Shown one piece after another: positions 25,820-35,099 of a DNA stretch of 64,000 nucleotides (positions within the stretch are counted from its first letter, which is position 1; each line of letters starts with the position of its first letter). The translations under genes and the position numbers were made by a program. A model generated the notes under the pieces. The model was not told the DNA's origin. It searched no databases and saw only the letters and a program-made list of their open reading frames with translations. The stretch lies in contig NZ_FMZO01000016.1 in the NCBI RefSeq assembly GCF_900101395.1, positions 55,992 to 119,991 on the forward strand, given 5' to 3'. This stretch comes from Niabella drilacis (GTDB taxonomy: Bacteria; Bacteroidota; Bacteroidia; Chitinophagales; Chitinophagaceae).

Positions 25820-28033
25820 TCAAATATCCTCTTCCCCGGTTTCCTTTTTGTAGGCCTTGATGAATAAAGCACCCAGGTTCTTGTACGGGGGAATATAGTC
25901 CTCCATGCCGGTAATGTGCGCTGCGGCTCTGAACTCTTTCCAGAACGGTATCCAGTCGATATCTTTTTTATTTCTCAGGTTCTCCAGGAAGATCCGGATA
26001 AAAGGCAGGTTAATATCCCGGTAACCGGTTTGTTTGGATGAAATAATATGCGCGTCAGAAGATCTTCTCAGGATAGAATCGATAAGGTTAAAACCACCGC
26101 AGGAGCCCATAAATACTACCCGGTTGGTGGGACTTACATAGCCAACGCTCGTCATAGCATGGTAACTATGACCCCGGTGAAAGGTAACGGTTGGCGACAA
26201 ATTGTTTTTTTCGAGGTATTCTTCCATTGCGTTTTGCGCTACATAATCCTGGTCTTCTTCATTTGGCAACGGACGGTTGGCATATAAATAAACCGGAGCC
26301 CCGCTGGTGGTTTTTGCCACCACAAATTTACTGTTGCTTTGGTCTACTTTCCATTTGGGATCGCCCGAAAAGGTCCGCACAAAAATGTCAAAGTCCATTT
26401 TTCCGTCCTCATCCCCGTAAAAGAACATTTGGGTAATGACCTCCCCCTTCTCATTAGCCAGGCTTGAAAAAGGAACGGTATAAACAGGCGGAATGCCCAA
26501 TTCCTTTGTAAGATTAATGTTGTTGGCCGGGTTGGCTGATAAGAACAGCTTGGAAAGGATGGTATAAATGGCGATGCCCCGCTGGTTGCCGCTGCGTCGG
26601 TTTGTTTCCAGGTTCCGCTTAATGTTGGCCAGCATCTGCTTTGCCAGGTCGGGAAGGGTTTCATAAAGGCTGGCATAGGAGTCGGCCACATCCACCCCGT
26701 CTTCCAGGCCTTTCGACTTCTCCAGCCCGGTTGCAAATGCCGTCATCAGGTCCCGGGCATTTGCATCGCTTTTAAAGGTGGTGAAGAAGCTCTTTAGCGT
26801 ATTATAAGATGCCGCCTGGCTGATGAATTTGCGGTAGTGATCAAAAGTAACGCTTACCAGCAGCGAATCCCCGCGGTTGTTGATCTTACTCATCATTAGC
26901 GGATACACACCGCTTACATAACTGCTGGTATAAATAAGGTTATCTTTATATGTAGATACTGCCAGGTAGTAGAGCTCCTGGGCATTCAGGGGCTGCAGGC
27001 ATTTAAAACGGACCGCGTTGGGCGATTCATGCAGCCCGTTGATTTCATCAACAAAGTCATCAAAGGCCTTACGCTCCAGGCGCTTGGTAAGGTCGGCAAA
27101 CCCGATAGCGGTATCTCCGTTGAGTGCTCTCCGGGCATAGTCAATCTGAGTATTAACCAGCAGCCGGTAGTATTTGTAGCGGTCGTCCTTGGCGGCATCC
27201 AGCTGGGCGGTTGTTATTTTCCCTTTTACAATATTGTCCAGGAAAGGAAAATAGATCTGCCCGTTATTGTTATCACTGCGGGCCATTGATACAATGGTCT
27301 TTACGAACTGATCATCCGTAATGCGCTGGATTTTATAACTCAGTTTATTGTTTGCCTGGGCATAATTGTAAAGTTGCTGCGGATATTGGCGCCCGGCAAC
27401 CTTTATAAGGCTGTCTGCCATGGGTGCATCGGGGTAATTGGTCAATGCAGCAAATGTGTTTTGCGGATATTGTGTACAATATTTTACCAGCAGGATATCT
27501 TTTATTTGTTTGTAGCTGGGGTTTTCCTCAAATATGCGGGGCAATGTAGCGGTGTAAACAATATCGTAAGGAAAATAAGAAATAAACGGAATGAGTGATT
27601 CCTTTTTCTGATTTACATCAATAAGCTTCTTATAAAGGGCAATGATCTGGTCAAAATGGGAGGGGCGCACCTCTTTTTTGAGCCAACCCGTGCGCATATG
27701 GCTTAAAATGGCGGTAAGCCCCGAAAGGTAGCCGATCTTCATGCGGTTGTCAATTCCCGCGTTCGTTTCAATTTCATACTGCAGCCAGTCAATTTTTGTA
27801 GTAACAGCGTTTGTGGCAATCCGGCTGGCATCCTCATCATTATTAAAGGAAAAGCTGTTATCGGCTTTTCCATCACTGCCCAGTAGCTGCTGCTGCATTT
27901 TGTCAATGTCCTCATGCTTTTTTTGCCGGATAATGGGAACATTATACGAGGGGATTGACCCGGTTTCCGATTGAGCATAAATAAAACCTTGACCTGAGAA
28001 AAATATTCCAAGAATTAAAGCCAGTCTTTTCAT
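25820..28033 (-). CDS. Large exported protein with caspase-like C-terminal motif (copy 1)
   Basis: 737 residues. The signal peptide ends IYAQ (about 20). The long helical region (about 60-500) matches its neighbour almost throughout. The C-terminal part has the order strand (MFFYGDEDG), strand (FVVAKTT with YLYANRPL), HRGHSYH (H619, H622) and strand plus Cys, VVFMGSCGGF (C645). His followed by Cys after two hydrophobic strands is the pattern of caspase-fold (clan CD) peptidases. I know of no named family for it. It is likely transcribed with copy 2, 103 bp upstream. Protease activity is inference only. Confidence 0.6.
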   Translation of the reverse strand: MKRLALILGIFFSGQGFIYAQSETGSIPSYNVPIIRQKKHEDIDKMQQQLLGSDGKADNSFSFNNDEDASRIATNAVTTKIDWLQYEIETNAGIDNRMKIGYLSGLTAILSHMRTGWLKKEVRPSHFDQIIALYKKLIDVNQKKESLIPFISYFPYDIVYTATLPRIFEENPSYKQIKDILLVKYCTQYPQNTFAALTNYPDAPMADSLIKVAGRQYPQQLYNYAQANNKLSYKIQRITDDQFVKTIVSMARSDNNNGQIYFPFLDNIVKGKITTAQLDAAKDDRYKYYRLLVNTQIDYARRALNGDTAIGFADLTKRLERKAFDDFVDEINGLHESPNAVRFKCLQPLNAQELYYLAVSTYKDNLIYTSSYVSGVYPLMMSKINNRGDSLLVSVTFDHYRKFISQAASYNTLKSFFTTFKSDANARDLMTAFATGLEKSKGLEDGVDVADSYASLYETLPDLAKQMLANIKRNLETNRRSGNQRGIAIYTILSKLFLSANPANNINLTKELGIPPVYTVPFSSLANEKGEVITQMFFYGDEDGKMDFDIFVRTFSGDPKWKVDQSNSKFVVAKTTSGAPVYLYANRPLPNEEDQDYVAQNAMEEYLEKNNLSPTVTFHRGHSYHAMTSVGYVSPTNRVVFMGSCGGFNLIDSILRRSSDAHIISSKQTGYRDINLPFIRIFLENLRNKKDIDWIPFWKEFRAAAHITGMEDYIPPYKNLGALFIKAYKKETGEEDI

Positions 28034-28136
28034 GAATAATGCTTAACAATAAAAATGAATCCGCCGCGAAAATACCTCCTTTTTGGGCAGGAAGGCAGCT
28101 CGCGGTGATCTTTTAACAAAACCAAGACGCAAAAAA

Positions 28137-30386
28137 TCAGATATCGGTTTCCCCGGTCTCTTTTTTATAGGCTTTTATGAAAATTGCCCCCAGGTTTTTA
28201 TAGGGGGGGATATAGTCTTCAAACCCCGGAACATTGGCCCGGCCTTTAAATTCTTTCCAGAAGGGGATCCATTCGATATCTTTTCCCGTACGGAGTTTCT
28301 CTGTTAACAATAAAAAGAAGGGTTTGTTGATGGCGGTCTTCCCGATTTGTTTGGAAGCGATAATATGGGCATCTTCAGACTTTCTTAAAATGGAGTCGAT
28401 AAGGTTAAAGCCACCGCAGGAGCCCATGAATACCAGTTTTGAGCTGGGCGACATGTAGTCGATGGTGGTAGGCGCATAGTAGCTGTGCCCCCGGTGAATA
28501 GTAACCGTAGGAAAGAGATCATGCTCTTCCAGGTAGGCATTTAGTGCCCGCTGGGCCTTATCATCTTCTCCTTTTAGCTCATTCAGCGGCCGGTTGGCGT
28601 AAATAGAAACCGGGTTCCCCTTAGTGGATTTGATCACCACCCACTGTTTATTGCTGCGGTCGATCTTCCAGCTGGAGGGGTTAAACATATTCAGGAAACC
28701 GTTAAAAATGTTCCTTCCGTCCTGGTCCCCGTAAAAGAATACCTGGCTGATCACTTCCCCTTTTTCATTTGCCAGGGTGTTAAAACTGATATCATATACC
28801 GGCGGAATGTGCAGTTCTTTTGTAAGATCAATATGGTTGGAGGAGTCGGCTGAAAGAAAAAGATTGTTCAGGATGCTGTAAATAGCCACTCCTTTTTTGT
28901 TGCCGGCCTGTTTATTCCGGTCCAGGTTCTCTTTTACATCCTTCAGCATCTGGCCTGCCAGCTCCGGCAGGGTTTCGTAAACACTTGCATAGGAGTCGGC
29001 CACATCCACGCCGTCTTCCAGCCCTTCTGTTTTTTCCAGGTTACTTACAAAGGAGGTCATTAGTTTTTTAGTGTCTTCTTTGTCTGAAAAAGTGCCTAAG
29101 AAATTTTTAAGCGTATTATAGGATGCCGCCTGGCTGATGAATTTACGGTAGTGGTCAAAATTGAGGTTCTTTAGCAAGGCATCACCCTTATTCCCTGCTT
29201 TCCGCATCATCAACGGGTACACACCGTTGGTATAGCTGCTGGTATAGATCAGGCCATTGGTCAGTACCGCCACATAATACAGCTCTTCCGCACTAAGGGG
29301 CTGTATTGCCCGGAAACGGATGGCGTCCGGACGTTCGTGCAGCCCGTTAATGGGGGCTACAAATTCATCCTTGGCTTTTTGCTCCAGTTTGCCCAGTAAA
29401 CTCCGGTAGCCGATGGCAGTGTCTCCTTCAGAAGCACGTTTTGAATATTCGATCTGTGTTTTTACCAGCAGGCGGAAATATTTTACGGGGTCGTTTTTAA
29501 CGGCGTCAATATCTTTAATAGTAAGTTTACCGGATGAGATGAGATCCAGGAAGGGGAAATAGAATTGCCCGCTTTTGTTATCGCTCCGCGCCATGTCCAC
29601 GATGCTTTTGATAAGGGCATCGTCTTCTATGTTCTGGATCTTGTAGCTTAGTTTATTATTAGCCTGGGCATAGTCATATAGTTGCTGGGGGTATTTATGG
29701 GCCATGATCCTTATCAGGCTGTCTGCATAGGGCGATTCAGGGTTGGTCCGCAATGAGGCGAACGTTTTCTGGGGATACCGCTCGCTTAATTTGAGCAGGA
29801 GCAGATCTTTGGTGTCTTTATAGCCCACATTATCCTTAAAGACCCTTGGCAAAATAGCCGTGTAGGCAATATCATAGGGGAGAAAGCGGATCACAGGGGC
29901 TATGGATTGCCTGTTCCGGTCTGCTTCAATGCATTTTTTATAAGTAGCAATGATCTGGGGCAGGTACGCTGCATCTACCTCACCCCGTCTCCAGCCGGTT
30001 TTTATATGCTGGAGGATCTCCGAAAGACCCGAAAGGTAATTTGCTTTAAGTCGTTGATCCATAGTTGGATCGGTTTCTATTTCATATTGAAGCCAATCTA
30101 CCCTTTTGGTAGCGGCGTCGCTCACTGCGGCGTTTACCTGTTCGTCTGCAGAAACTTTCAGGAGGGCATCACCCTTGCCGTCGCTGGCCAGTAATGTTTT
30201 TTGATCGGCATCTACCGTTTCGTGGAGCTTTAGCCGGATCATTGCCGGCTTATAGGCCGGAATTGTATCTACAACTTCAACAGGGGCCGGTTCGCGTTTT
30301 TTTTTCCGTTTTGATCTTCGTTGTGCGTCTGCCTGGGCAGCCAAAAGCAGCAGTAAAAGGAAGGGTATTAGCTTCTTCATATACAT
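28137..30386 (-). CDS. Large exported protein with caspase-like C-terminal motif (copy 2)
   Basis: 749 residues; a second ATG two codons in (MKKLIPFLLLL) is the likelier start. The signal peptide ends AQADAQ, followed by a very basic stretch (RRSKRKKKR). It is clearly a tandem paralogue of copy 1 and shares the same end (IPPYKNLGAIFIKAYKKETGE). The candidate dyad is H631 or H634 (IHRGHSY) with C657 (LVFMGSCGGF), both conserved between copies. KVDWLQYEIE-like and GLEDGVDVADSYAS blocks are nearly identical, so both copies are under constraint. Role unknown. Confidence 0.6.
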   Translation of the reverse strand: MYMKKLIPFLLLLLLAAQADAQRRSKRKKKREPAPVEVVDTIPAYKPAMIRLKLHETVDADQKTLLASDGKGDALLKVSADEQVNAAVSDAATKRVDWLQYEIETDPTMDQRLKANYLSGLSEILQHIKTGWRRGEVDAAYLPQIIATYKKCIEADRNRQSIAPVIRFLPYDIAYTAILPRVFKDNVGYKDTKDLLLLKLSERYPQKTFASLRTNPESPYADSLIRIMAHKYPQQLYDYAQANNKLSYKIQNIEDDALIKSIVDMARSDNKSGQFYFPFLDLISSGKLTIKDIDAVKNDPVKYFRLLVKTQIEYSKRASEGDTAIGYRSLLGKLEQKAKDEFVAPINGLHERPDAIRFRAIQPLSAEELYYVAVLTNGLIYTSSYTNGVYPLMMRKAGNKGDALLKNLNFDHYRKFISQAASYNTLKNFLGTFSDKEDTKKLMTSFVSNLEKTEGLEDGVDVADSYASVYETLPELAGQMLKDVKENLDRNKQAGNKKGVAIYSILNNLFLSADSSNHIDLTKELHIPPVYDISFNTLANEKGEVISQVFFYGDQDGRNIFNGFLNMFNPSSWKIDRSNKQWVVIKSTKGNPVSIYANRPLNELKGEDDKAQRALNAYLEEHDLFPTVTIHRGHSYYAPTTIDYMSPSSKLVFMGSCGGFNLIDSILRKSEDAHIIASKQIGKTAINKPFFLLLTEKLRTGKDIEWIPFWKEFKGRANVPGFEDYIPPYKNLGAIFIKAYKKETGETDI

Positions 30387-30571
30387 AAATCACAAGTTAC
30401 ACGGCCTGGATAAGAATATTTGGTTAAAATTCATGCAAAATTTATACCATGATATCCCGGGCACATAAAGGAGCCGTTTTCGGTGTAATTTTATAGTGAA
30501 GATCAGATTAATTTATTATTAACTCTGCGTAATCCGGGGAGCCAAAGGGCCGCAGATCAAAAAAATACGGT

Positions 30572-30579
30572 TAGGTTTG
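30572..30579 (+). promoter_or_regulatory. -7 box of the PhoB-like regulator gene
   Basis: TAGGTTTG matches TAnnTTTG and ends 17 nt before the ATG, implying a short leader. Confidence 0.5.
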
Positions 30580-30596
30580 CTTTAAATTTCTGTTAA

Positions 30597-31274
30597 ATGG
30601 ACAACAAGGGGTATAAAATTCTGGTGGCGGACGATGAGCCCGATATCCTTGATATTTTATCATATAACCTCATTAAAGAGGGGTACGATGTTACTACTGC
30701 GAAGGATGGTGAAGAAGCCCTGGACCAGGCTAACCGGGTAAAACCGCACCTGATCGTTCTGGATATGATGATGCCCAAGAAGACCGGGGTTCAGGTATGC
30801 CAGGTGTTGCGGGCGCAGTCGGCGTTTAAAGATACGCTGATCATGTTCCTGACCGCATTAAATGATGAATCTACCCAGATCCGGGGATTAGAGACGGGGG
30901 CTGATGACTATGTAAACAAACCGGTGAGCCCAAAAGTGTTGCTAAGCCGGGTGAGCGCTTTGCTGAGGCGGATCCATAAGGAAGACAGCAAGATCATTAA
31001 AGTAGGACCGGTAACCATTGACCCGGAGAAGTTTCTGGTCCTGAATGGTGATAAAGAGATCATCCTGGCAAAAAAAGAATTTGAATTACTGTACCTGCTG
31101 GCCCTGAAACCCGGACGTGTGTTTTTGAGGAATGAGATCCTCAACGCCATCTGGGGAAATGATGTGATTGTGGGTGACCGCACCATTGATGTGCATATCC
31201 GGAAGATCCGGCAAAAGCTGGAACTGGATTGTATTACTACTGTGAAAGGAGTAGGCTATAAGTTTGAAGTGTAG
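30597..31274 (+). CDS. OmpR/PhoB-family response regulator
   Basis: 225 residues. The receiver domain has D12/D13, phospho-acceptor D56 (IVLDMMMPKK) and K108 (DDYVNKPVS). The C-terminal winged-helix DNA-binding domain (about 130-225) ends in DRTIDVHIRKIRQKLE and TVKGVGYKFEV, typical of the OmpR family. The cognate kinase starts 39 bp after its stop on the same strand. A phosphate-type role is often suggested for this pair in Bacteroidota, but no pst or pho genes are here to support it. Identification as a DNA-binding response regulator is firm. Confidence 0.93.
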   Translation: MDNKGYKILVADDEPDILDILSYNLIKEGYDVTTAKDGEEALDQANRVKPHLIVLDMMMPKKTGVQVCQVLRAQSAFKDTLIMFLTALNDESTQIRGLETGADDYVNKPVSPKVLLSRVSALLRRIHKEDSKIIKVGPVTIDPEKFLVLNGDKEIILAKKEFELLYLLALKPGRVFLRNEILNAIWGNDVIVGDRTIDVHIRKIRQKLELDCITTVKGVGYKFEV

Positions 31275-31313
31275 GTTGATATCGATTTCAGGAATGACTT
31301 TAACGGATTGATC

Positions 31314-32363
31314 ATGTTTGACCCAAAGAACCTTTCACCCAGGAAATTATCGTTTTACACCGCATTGGGTCTGGCTACCCCCATCAGCCTTATTGATTAT
31401 GTATTTGAACAAAAGTGGCAGCCTGCTGTGGCGTCTTTTTTTGTCGTGCTGATCGGCGGGTACCTCCTCGTAAGTTTTGTACTGGAACGGTTTATTTACA
31501 GGAAGATCAAAGTGATCTATAAATTTATCTATCAAACCAAGGCTACCCGCCGGCAGGAAACCTACTACAAGTATATCCTTCCCAAGAAAAGCCTGGATGA
31601 AGTGGCGGTGGATGTAGAGAACTGGGCACAGGAAAACCAGCAAAAAGTGGCTACCCTGCAGGCCAATGAAGAATTCAGGCGGGAGTTCCTTCAAAACCTT
31701 TCCCATGAATTTAAAACACCGGTTTTTGCCATACAAAGCTATGTGGAAACGCTTTTGGCGGGGGATATGATAGATCCGGTGATCAGCAGAAAGTTCCTGG
31801 AAAAAACCTCCACCAATGTAGAGCGGCTCACCAACCTGTTGCAGGACCTGGATGAGATCTCCAGTCTGGAGCGGGGGGAAATAACGATTGTAAAGCGGAA
31901 TTTTGTCATACAGGACCTGTTGAAGGATTCTTTTGAAGGCATTTCGATAAAAGCAGAGCAGAAAAATATTCATTTCAGCATTAAAAAGGGTTGCGAAGGA
32001 CCGATCATGGTCAATGCCGATAAGGAAAAGATCCGCCAGGTGGTGATCAACTTGCTGGAAAATGCCATTAAATACGGGAAAATTAACGGCTCCATCAAAG
32101 CCGGCATCTATAAAACCGACGATAGGCGCATCCTGGTGGAGATCAGTGATGATGGAGTAGGAATTGCGGAAAAAAGTCTGCCCCGGATCTTTGAGCGCTT
32201 TTTCAGAACCGAAACGGGCCGCAGCATGGATGTTACAGGCAGCGGGCTGGGTTTGGCCATCTGCAAGCATATTATCGAAGCCCACCAGCAAACGATCCAT
32301 ATCCGCAGTACCGAAGGGGTGGGTACCACCATCGGGTTTACCCTGGCTGCGAAGAAGGACTGA
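31314..32363 (+). CDS. Sensor histidine kinase, PhoR-like
   Basis: 349 residues from MFDPKNLSPRKL; an upstream TTG in frame is less likely. Two membrane helices (about 13-30 and 37-57) leave only a very short external loop, so sensing is probably in the membrane or cytoplasm. The dimerisation domain has the phospho-acceptor H131 in LSHEFKTPVFAIQSY. The ATPase domain shows LLENAIKYG (N-box), DDGVGIAEKSLPRIFERFFR (G1/F) and GSGLGLAI (G2). It is the partner of the regulator just upstream. Confidence 0.92.
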   Translation: MFDPKNLSPRKLSFYTALGLATPISLIDYVFEQKWQPAVASFFVVLIGGYLLVSFVLERFIYRKIKVIYKFIYQTKATRRQETYYKYILPKKSLDEVAVDVENWAQENQQKVATLQANEEFRREFLQNLSHEFKTPVFAIQSYVETLLAGDMIDPVISRKFLEKTSTNVERLTNLLQDLDEISSLERGEITIVKRNFVIQDLLKDSFEGISIKAEQKNIHFSIKKGCEGPIMVNADKEKIRQVVINLLENAIKYGKINGSIKAGIYKTDDRRILVEISDDGVGIAEKSLPRIFERFFRTETGRSMDVTGSGLGLAICKHIIEAHQQTIHIRSTEGVGTTIGFTLAAKKD

Positions 32364-32401
32364 GGAGACTTGAAAATGTGAAGGTCTAAGAATGTGGAAA
32401 T

Positions 32402-33459
32402 TCAGCTGACCCTTTTCTTTACCCGTTTTACATACGCAATGGAAACCTGGGCTAATGCTGCAATTTTTGGTATGTCAAAATCGGTATTGGTAAGCAGGTT
32501 CACCACAAATTCGAAATTTTTTTCCTCCCGACCCTTTTGTACACCTTCTTCCCGCGCATAATTCAGCACATTGGCATGATCCCATTTATGTTTTAAGCTT
32601 TTATCGTAAAGCATCTTTTCCTCTTTTGTAAGGTTGCTGTATTCGGCGATATGAAACAGCTTCTGAAATATTGTTTTTCGCAGGAAGACCGGCATTTTCT
32701 TCATTTGACCGAGATTCTTTAGTACATACAGCCATTTTTCCAGATCTGTTTCCAATGCCGCTTCTGTCTTCACAAATTTATATAATTCTATATAAGAGCC
32801 TGTTTAAAATTCATTCAATGGCTTTATTATGGCTGTTTTGGGCTGCAACTGCGTTAAATTTTTCGCCATAGTGGCCTACTATGCCTGCAAAATTTTCCTT
32901 GTTTCGCTCCAAAATAGCTTCATAATAAATTCCATCAATAAAATTTAAACAGGCTCTAAATAAATCCCAGCTTATCATAAAACCGTATTCCAGATCCGGC
33001 ACTGCAAAGCCCCACATCATGAAGCACGGTCCCCGTTGAAGGTGCTTCCAGCTCAAAATCTTCCAGCAGCGCAACCAGGTACACTTCCGGTAATTCATAA
33101 TTCCAGAGATGCCGTTTGCCTTTGGGCGCCAGGTCACTGATCAGGCGGCTTGTATAAAAAAGCGCACGCTCTTTAAAATTTTTCTGATTGCTGCGCTGTA
33201 CTTCAATAATGAACTTTTCACCACTACTCCCCGTGCACAACAAATCAAAAACAGCCCCGCCCCCATTGATCGTGTCTCCTTTGTATTCTGTTTTGCTGAA
33301 ACTGAGCTCTGTAATGTGTTTTTGGCCATTGAAGATGCTGTTAAGAAAAGCAATCAGCAGATCTTTATGCGGCTCTGTTCCAAAAATGCGTTTAAAGCCA
33401 AAATCTGTAAGGGGATCAATATAAACAGCAGTGCTTCCCGGTTGTTTTGCAGTAGTCAT
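32402..33459 (-). pseudogene. Rpn-family nuclease/transposase-like gene split by a MITE
   Basis: The 5' half (from MTTAKQPGST) encodes the PD-(D/E)XK nuclease-like part: DPLTDFGFKRIFG at about 16, then FDLLCTGSSGEKFIIEVQR with the E-x-Q motif. It stops at the insertion. The 3' half (KTEAALETDLEKWLYVLKNL onward, with a RKTIFQKLF and EGVQKGREEKN tail) is the usual family C-terminus. Removing the 161-bp element plus one 3-bp duplication restores a single frame of 297 codons, the normal length. Rpn proteins promote recA-independent recombination or act in defence. The gene is presumably inactive now, but intact in both halves, so the insertion is recent. Confidence 0.85.
32796..32956. mobile_element. 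MITE, probably related to IS5 family (IS1031 group)
   Basis: 161 bp with terminal inverted repeats GAGCCTGTTTAAA...; the two halves pair with each other almost throughout, so the element can fold into one long hairpin. It is flanked on both sides by TAA (32793-32795 and 32957-32959), a 3-bp target duplication of the TNA type. GAG ends with TNA duplications are those of the IS1031 subgroup of IS5. It has no coding capacity and sits inside the rpn gene. No second copy was found in the window. Confidence 0.85.
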
Positions 33460-33539
33460 AGGTATGTATTTTTAACAAAGGTGCCCTATAAAGATAAGGA
33501 TTTTTGAATGGCATTGCAAGGGAATGGTTTTATCCGGAT

Positions 33540-34736
33540 TTACGGATACTGGCCGAAGATCAGCGAGCTGCAATTGCCTCCAAACCCAAAAGAGTTGGAC
33601 ATTACATAACGGAGGGCCTGTTTTTCGTACGCTTGTACCGGGATAAGACCGGTTTTTTCAATAGGTGTTTCAAAATTCAGGGAGGGGTATATTTCCTGGT
33701 GGTGCAGGTTGAGGATGCTGTAAATGGCCTCCACAGCGCCGGCAGCGCCCAGGGTATGACCGGTATAAGATTTGGTGCTGGCAAAGGCCGGTACCCGGTC
33801 AAACAAGCGCAGCATGGCTACACTTTCTGTTTCATCATTGTTTTCAGTAGCCGTTCCATGTGCATTGATAAAATCAATGTCCTGCGGCCGGAGACCCGCT
33901 GTTTGCAGTGCTTCCTGCATGCAAAGAAAGGGACCATCGGCATTCTCCGAGGTAGAAGAGGGGTGGTAGGCATCATTGGTATTGCCATAGCCTTTTAGTT
34001 CAGCATAAATCCGGCGGGGGGACGCAATCTTTTCCTCTTTTTCCAAAACGATAAACGCTCCGGCCTCGCCCAGGTTTAAACCTTTCCGGGCCACATCAAA
34101 AGGCCGGCAGGGGGCATCGGAAAGGATCATAAGCGCATTAAAACCATTGATCGTAAACTTTGCAAGACTATCGGCTCCTCCTACAATAGCCCGCTCCGCC
34201 AGTCCGTTCTGTAACAGGCGGGCTCCATACATGATGGCGTTGGCCGATGAGGAGCAGGCCGTATTAAAAGTGTTAACAATACCGCCGATGCTAAAAAAAG
34301 ACTGGAGAAAAAGCGTGCTGGCGCTGTTGGAGTAGGAGGCCAGGTAAGGGCTCCCCGAAGTGGTAGCGGTATTGGCATCAGCATACATCTGATCTGTTAA
34401 ACACATGCCGCCTACCGTGCTGGCACTGATCAATGCTGTGGAGCTTTTGCGCAGATCCTGTTCCGAAAGTTGCGCATCATTTATAGCTTCCTTCAGGGCA
34501 TGCAAGGCAATCAGGTCGGTACGGGTCGCTTCCGGATAGGCCGATACCGGCAGCGCTCTTAATGCAGCCGTATCCTTTTTGACCTCACCAAACGGGAGGA
34601 GCCCGGTATATTTTGACTGTAGGTGAGCGGCGTTGCCGATACCCGAACGCCCGGCTACCAGCGACCGCCGGTTTTCTGCTACTGTATCACCGATCGCGGA
34701 AATAAGCCCTATGCCGGTAACGAAGATCCTGCCCAA
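33540..34736 (-). CDS. Beta-ketoacyl-ACP synthase
   Basis: 398 residues, KAS II-like condensing enzyme. The catalytic set is C161 (FNTACSSSANA), H293 (INAHGTATE) and H327 (SYTGHTLGAAG), with K322 (STKSY) in the usual place. NSFGFGGNCSSLIF is the C-terminal glycine-rich loop. It lies 9 bp after an ACP gene on the same strand, so it probably works on that carrier. The pair lacks other fatty acid synthesis or polyketide genes nearby. It might belong to a secondary lipid or aryl-polyene/flexirubin-type pathway encoded elsewhere; that is inference. Confidence 0.92.
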   Translation of the reverse strand: MGRIFVTGIGLISAIGDTVAENRRSLVAGRSGIGNAAHLQSKYTGLLPFGEVKKDTAALRALPVSAYPEATRTDLIALHALKEAINDAQLSEQDLRKSSTALISASTVGGMCLTDQMYADANTATTSGSPYLASYSNSASTLFLQSFFSIGGIVNTFNTACSSSANAIMYGARLLQNGLAERAIVGGADSLAKFTINGFNALMILSDAPCRPFDVARKGLNLGEAGAFIVLEKEEKIASPRRIYAELKGYGNTNDAYHPSSTSENADGPFLCMQEALQTAGLRPQDIDFINAHGTATENNDETESVAMLRLFDRVPAFASTKSYTGHTLGAAGAVEAIYSILNLHHQEIYPSLNFETPIEKTGLIPVQAYEKQALRYVMSNSFGFGGNCSSLIFGQYP

Positions 34737-34745
34737 AACGGAATT

Positions 34746-35009
34746 TTATTTTGTACGGTGCTGTTCGATATAATCTACCATTGTATTAACGGTAGTTAAT
34801 ATTTTTCTGCCTTCTTTAGGATCCTGGATATTGATGCCATACTCCCTGGAAAGCATTACAATAAGCTCAATGGAATCAATGGAATCCAGTCCAAGGCCTT
34901 CTCCAAACAAAGGCTCCTCATCTTTGATATCCTCAGGTTTTACGTTATTCAGGTTCAGGAACTTAATGATCTGTTCTTTTACCTGTTGTTTCAATTGTTC
35001 TTTTTCCAT
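34746..35009 (-). CDS. Acyl carrier protein
   Basis: 87 residues, acidic and helical. The phosphopantetheine attachment serine is S43 in GLGLDSIDSIEL. The overall shape (EEPLFGEGLGLDSIDSIELIVMLSREYGI) matches ACPs used with dedicated condensing enzymes more than the primary AcpP, which has ADSLDTVEL. It is directly upstream of the ketosynthase gene and downstream of pheS by about 90 bp. Probably translated together with the ketosynthase. Which acyl chain it carries is unknown. Confidence 0.9.
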   Translation of the reverse strand: MEKEQLKQQVKEQIIKFLNLNNVKPEDIKDEEPLFGEGLGLDSIDSIELIVMLSREYGINIQDPKEGRKILTTVNTMVDYIEQHRTK

Positions 35010-35099
35010 TATTTATTCTATAAATAGTTATCAAAAATAAGCATCTCCGGCGGTAGTGATCACCTGTTTTATCCAGACGATGAGCAGCAGTCATTCGTT

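Noticed and set aside
31347..32300. 317-codon antisense frame opposite the PhoR-like kinase
   Set aside because: Shadow of the kinase gene with typical low-complexity, cysteine/histidine-rich translation.
32811..33137. 108-codon frame covering the MITE
   Set aside because: It runs through the inserted element and out of frame with the rpn gene; an artefact of the insertion.
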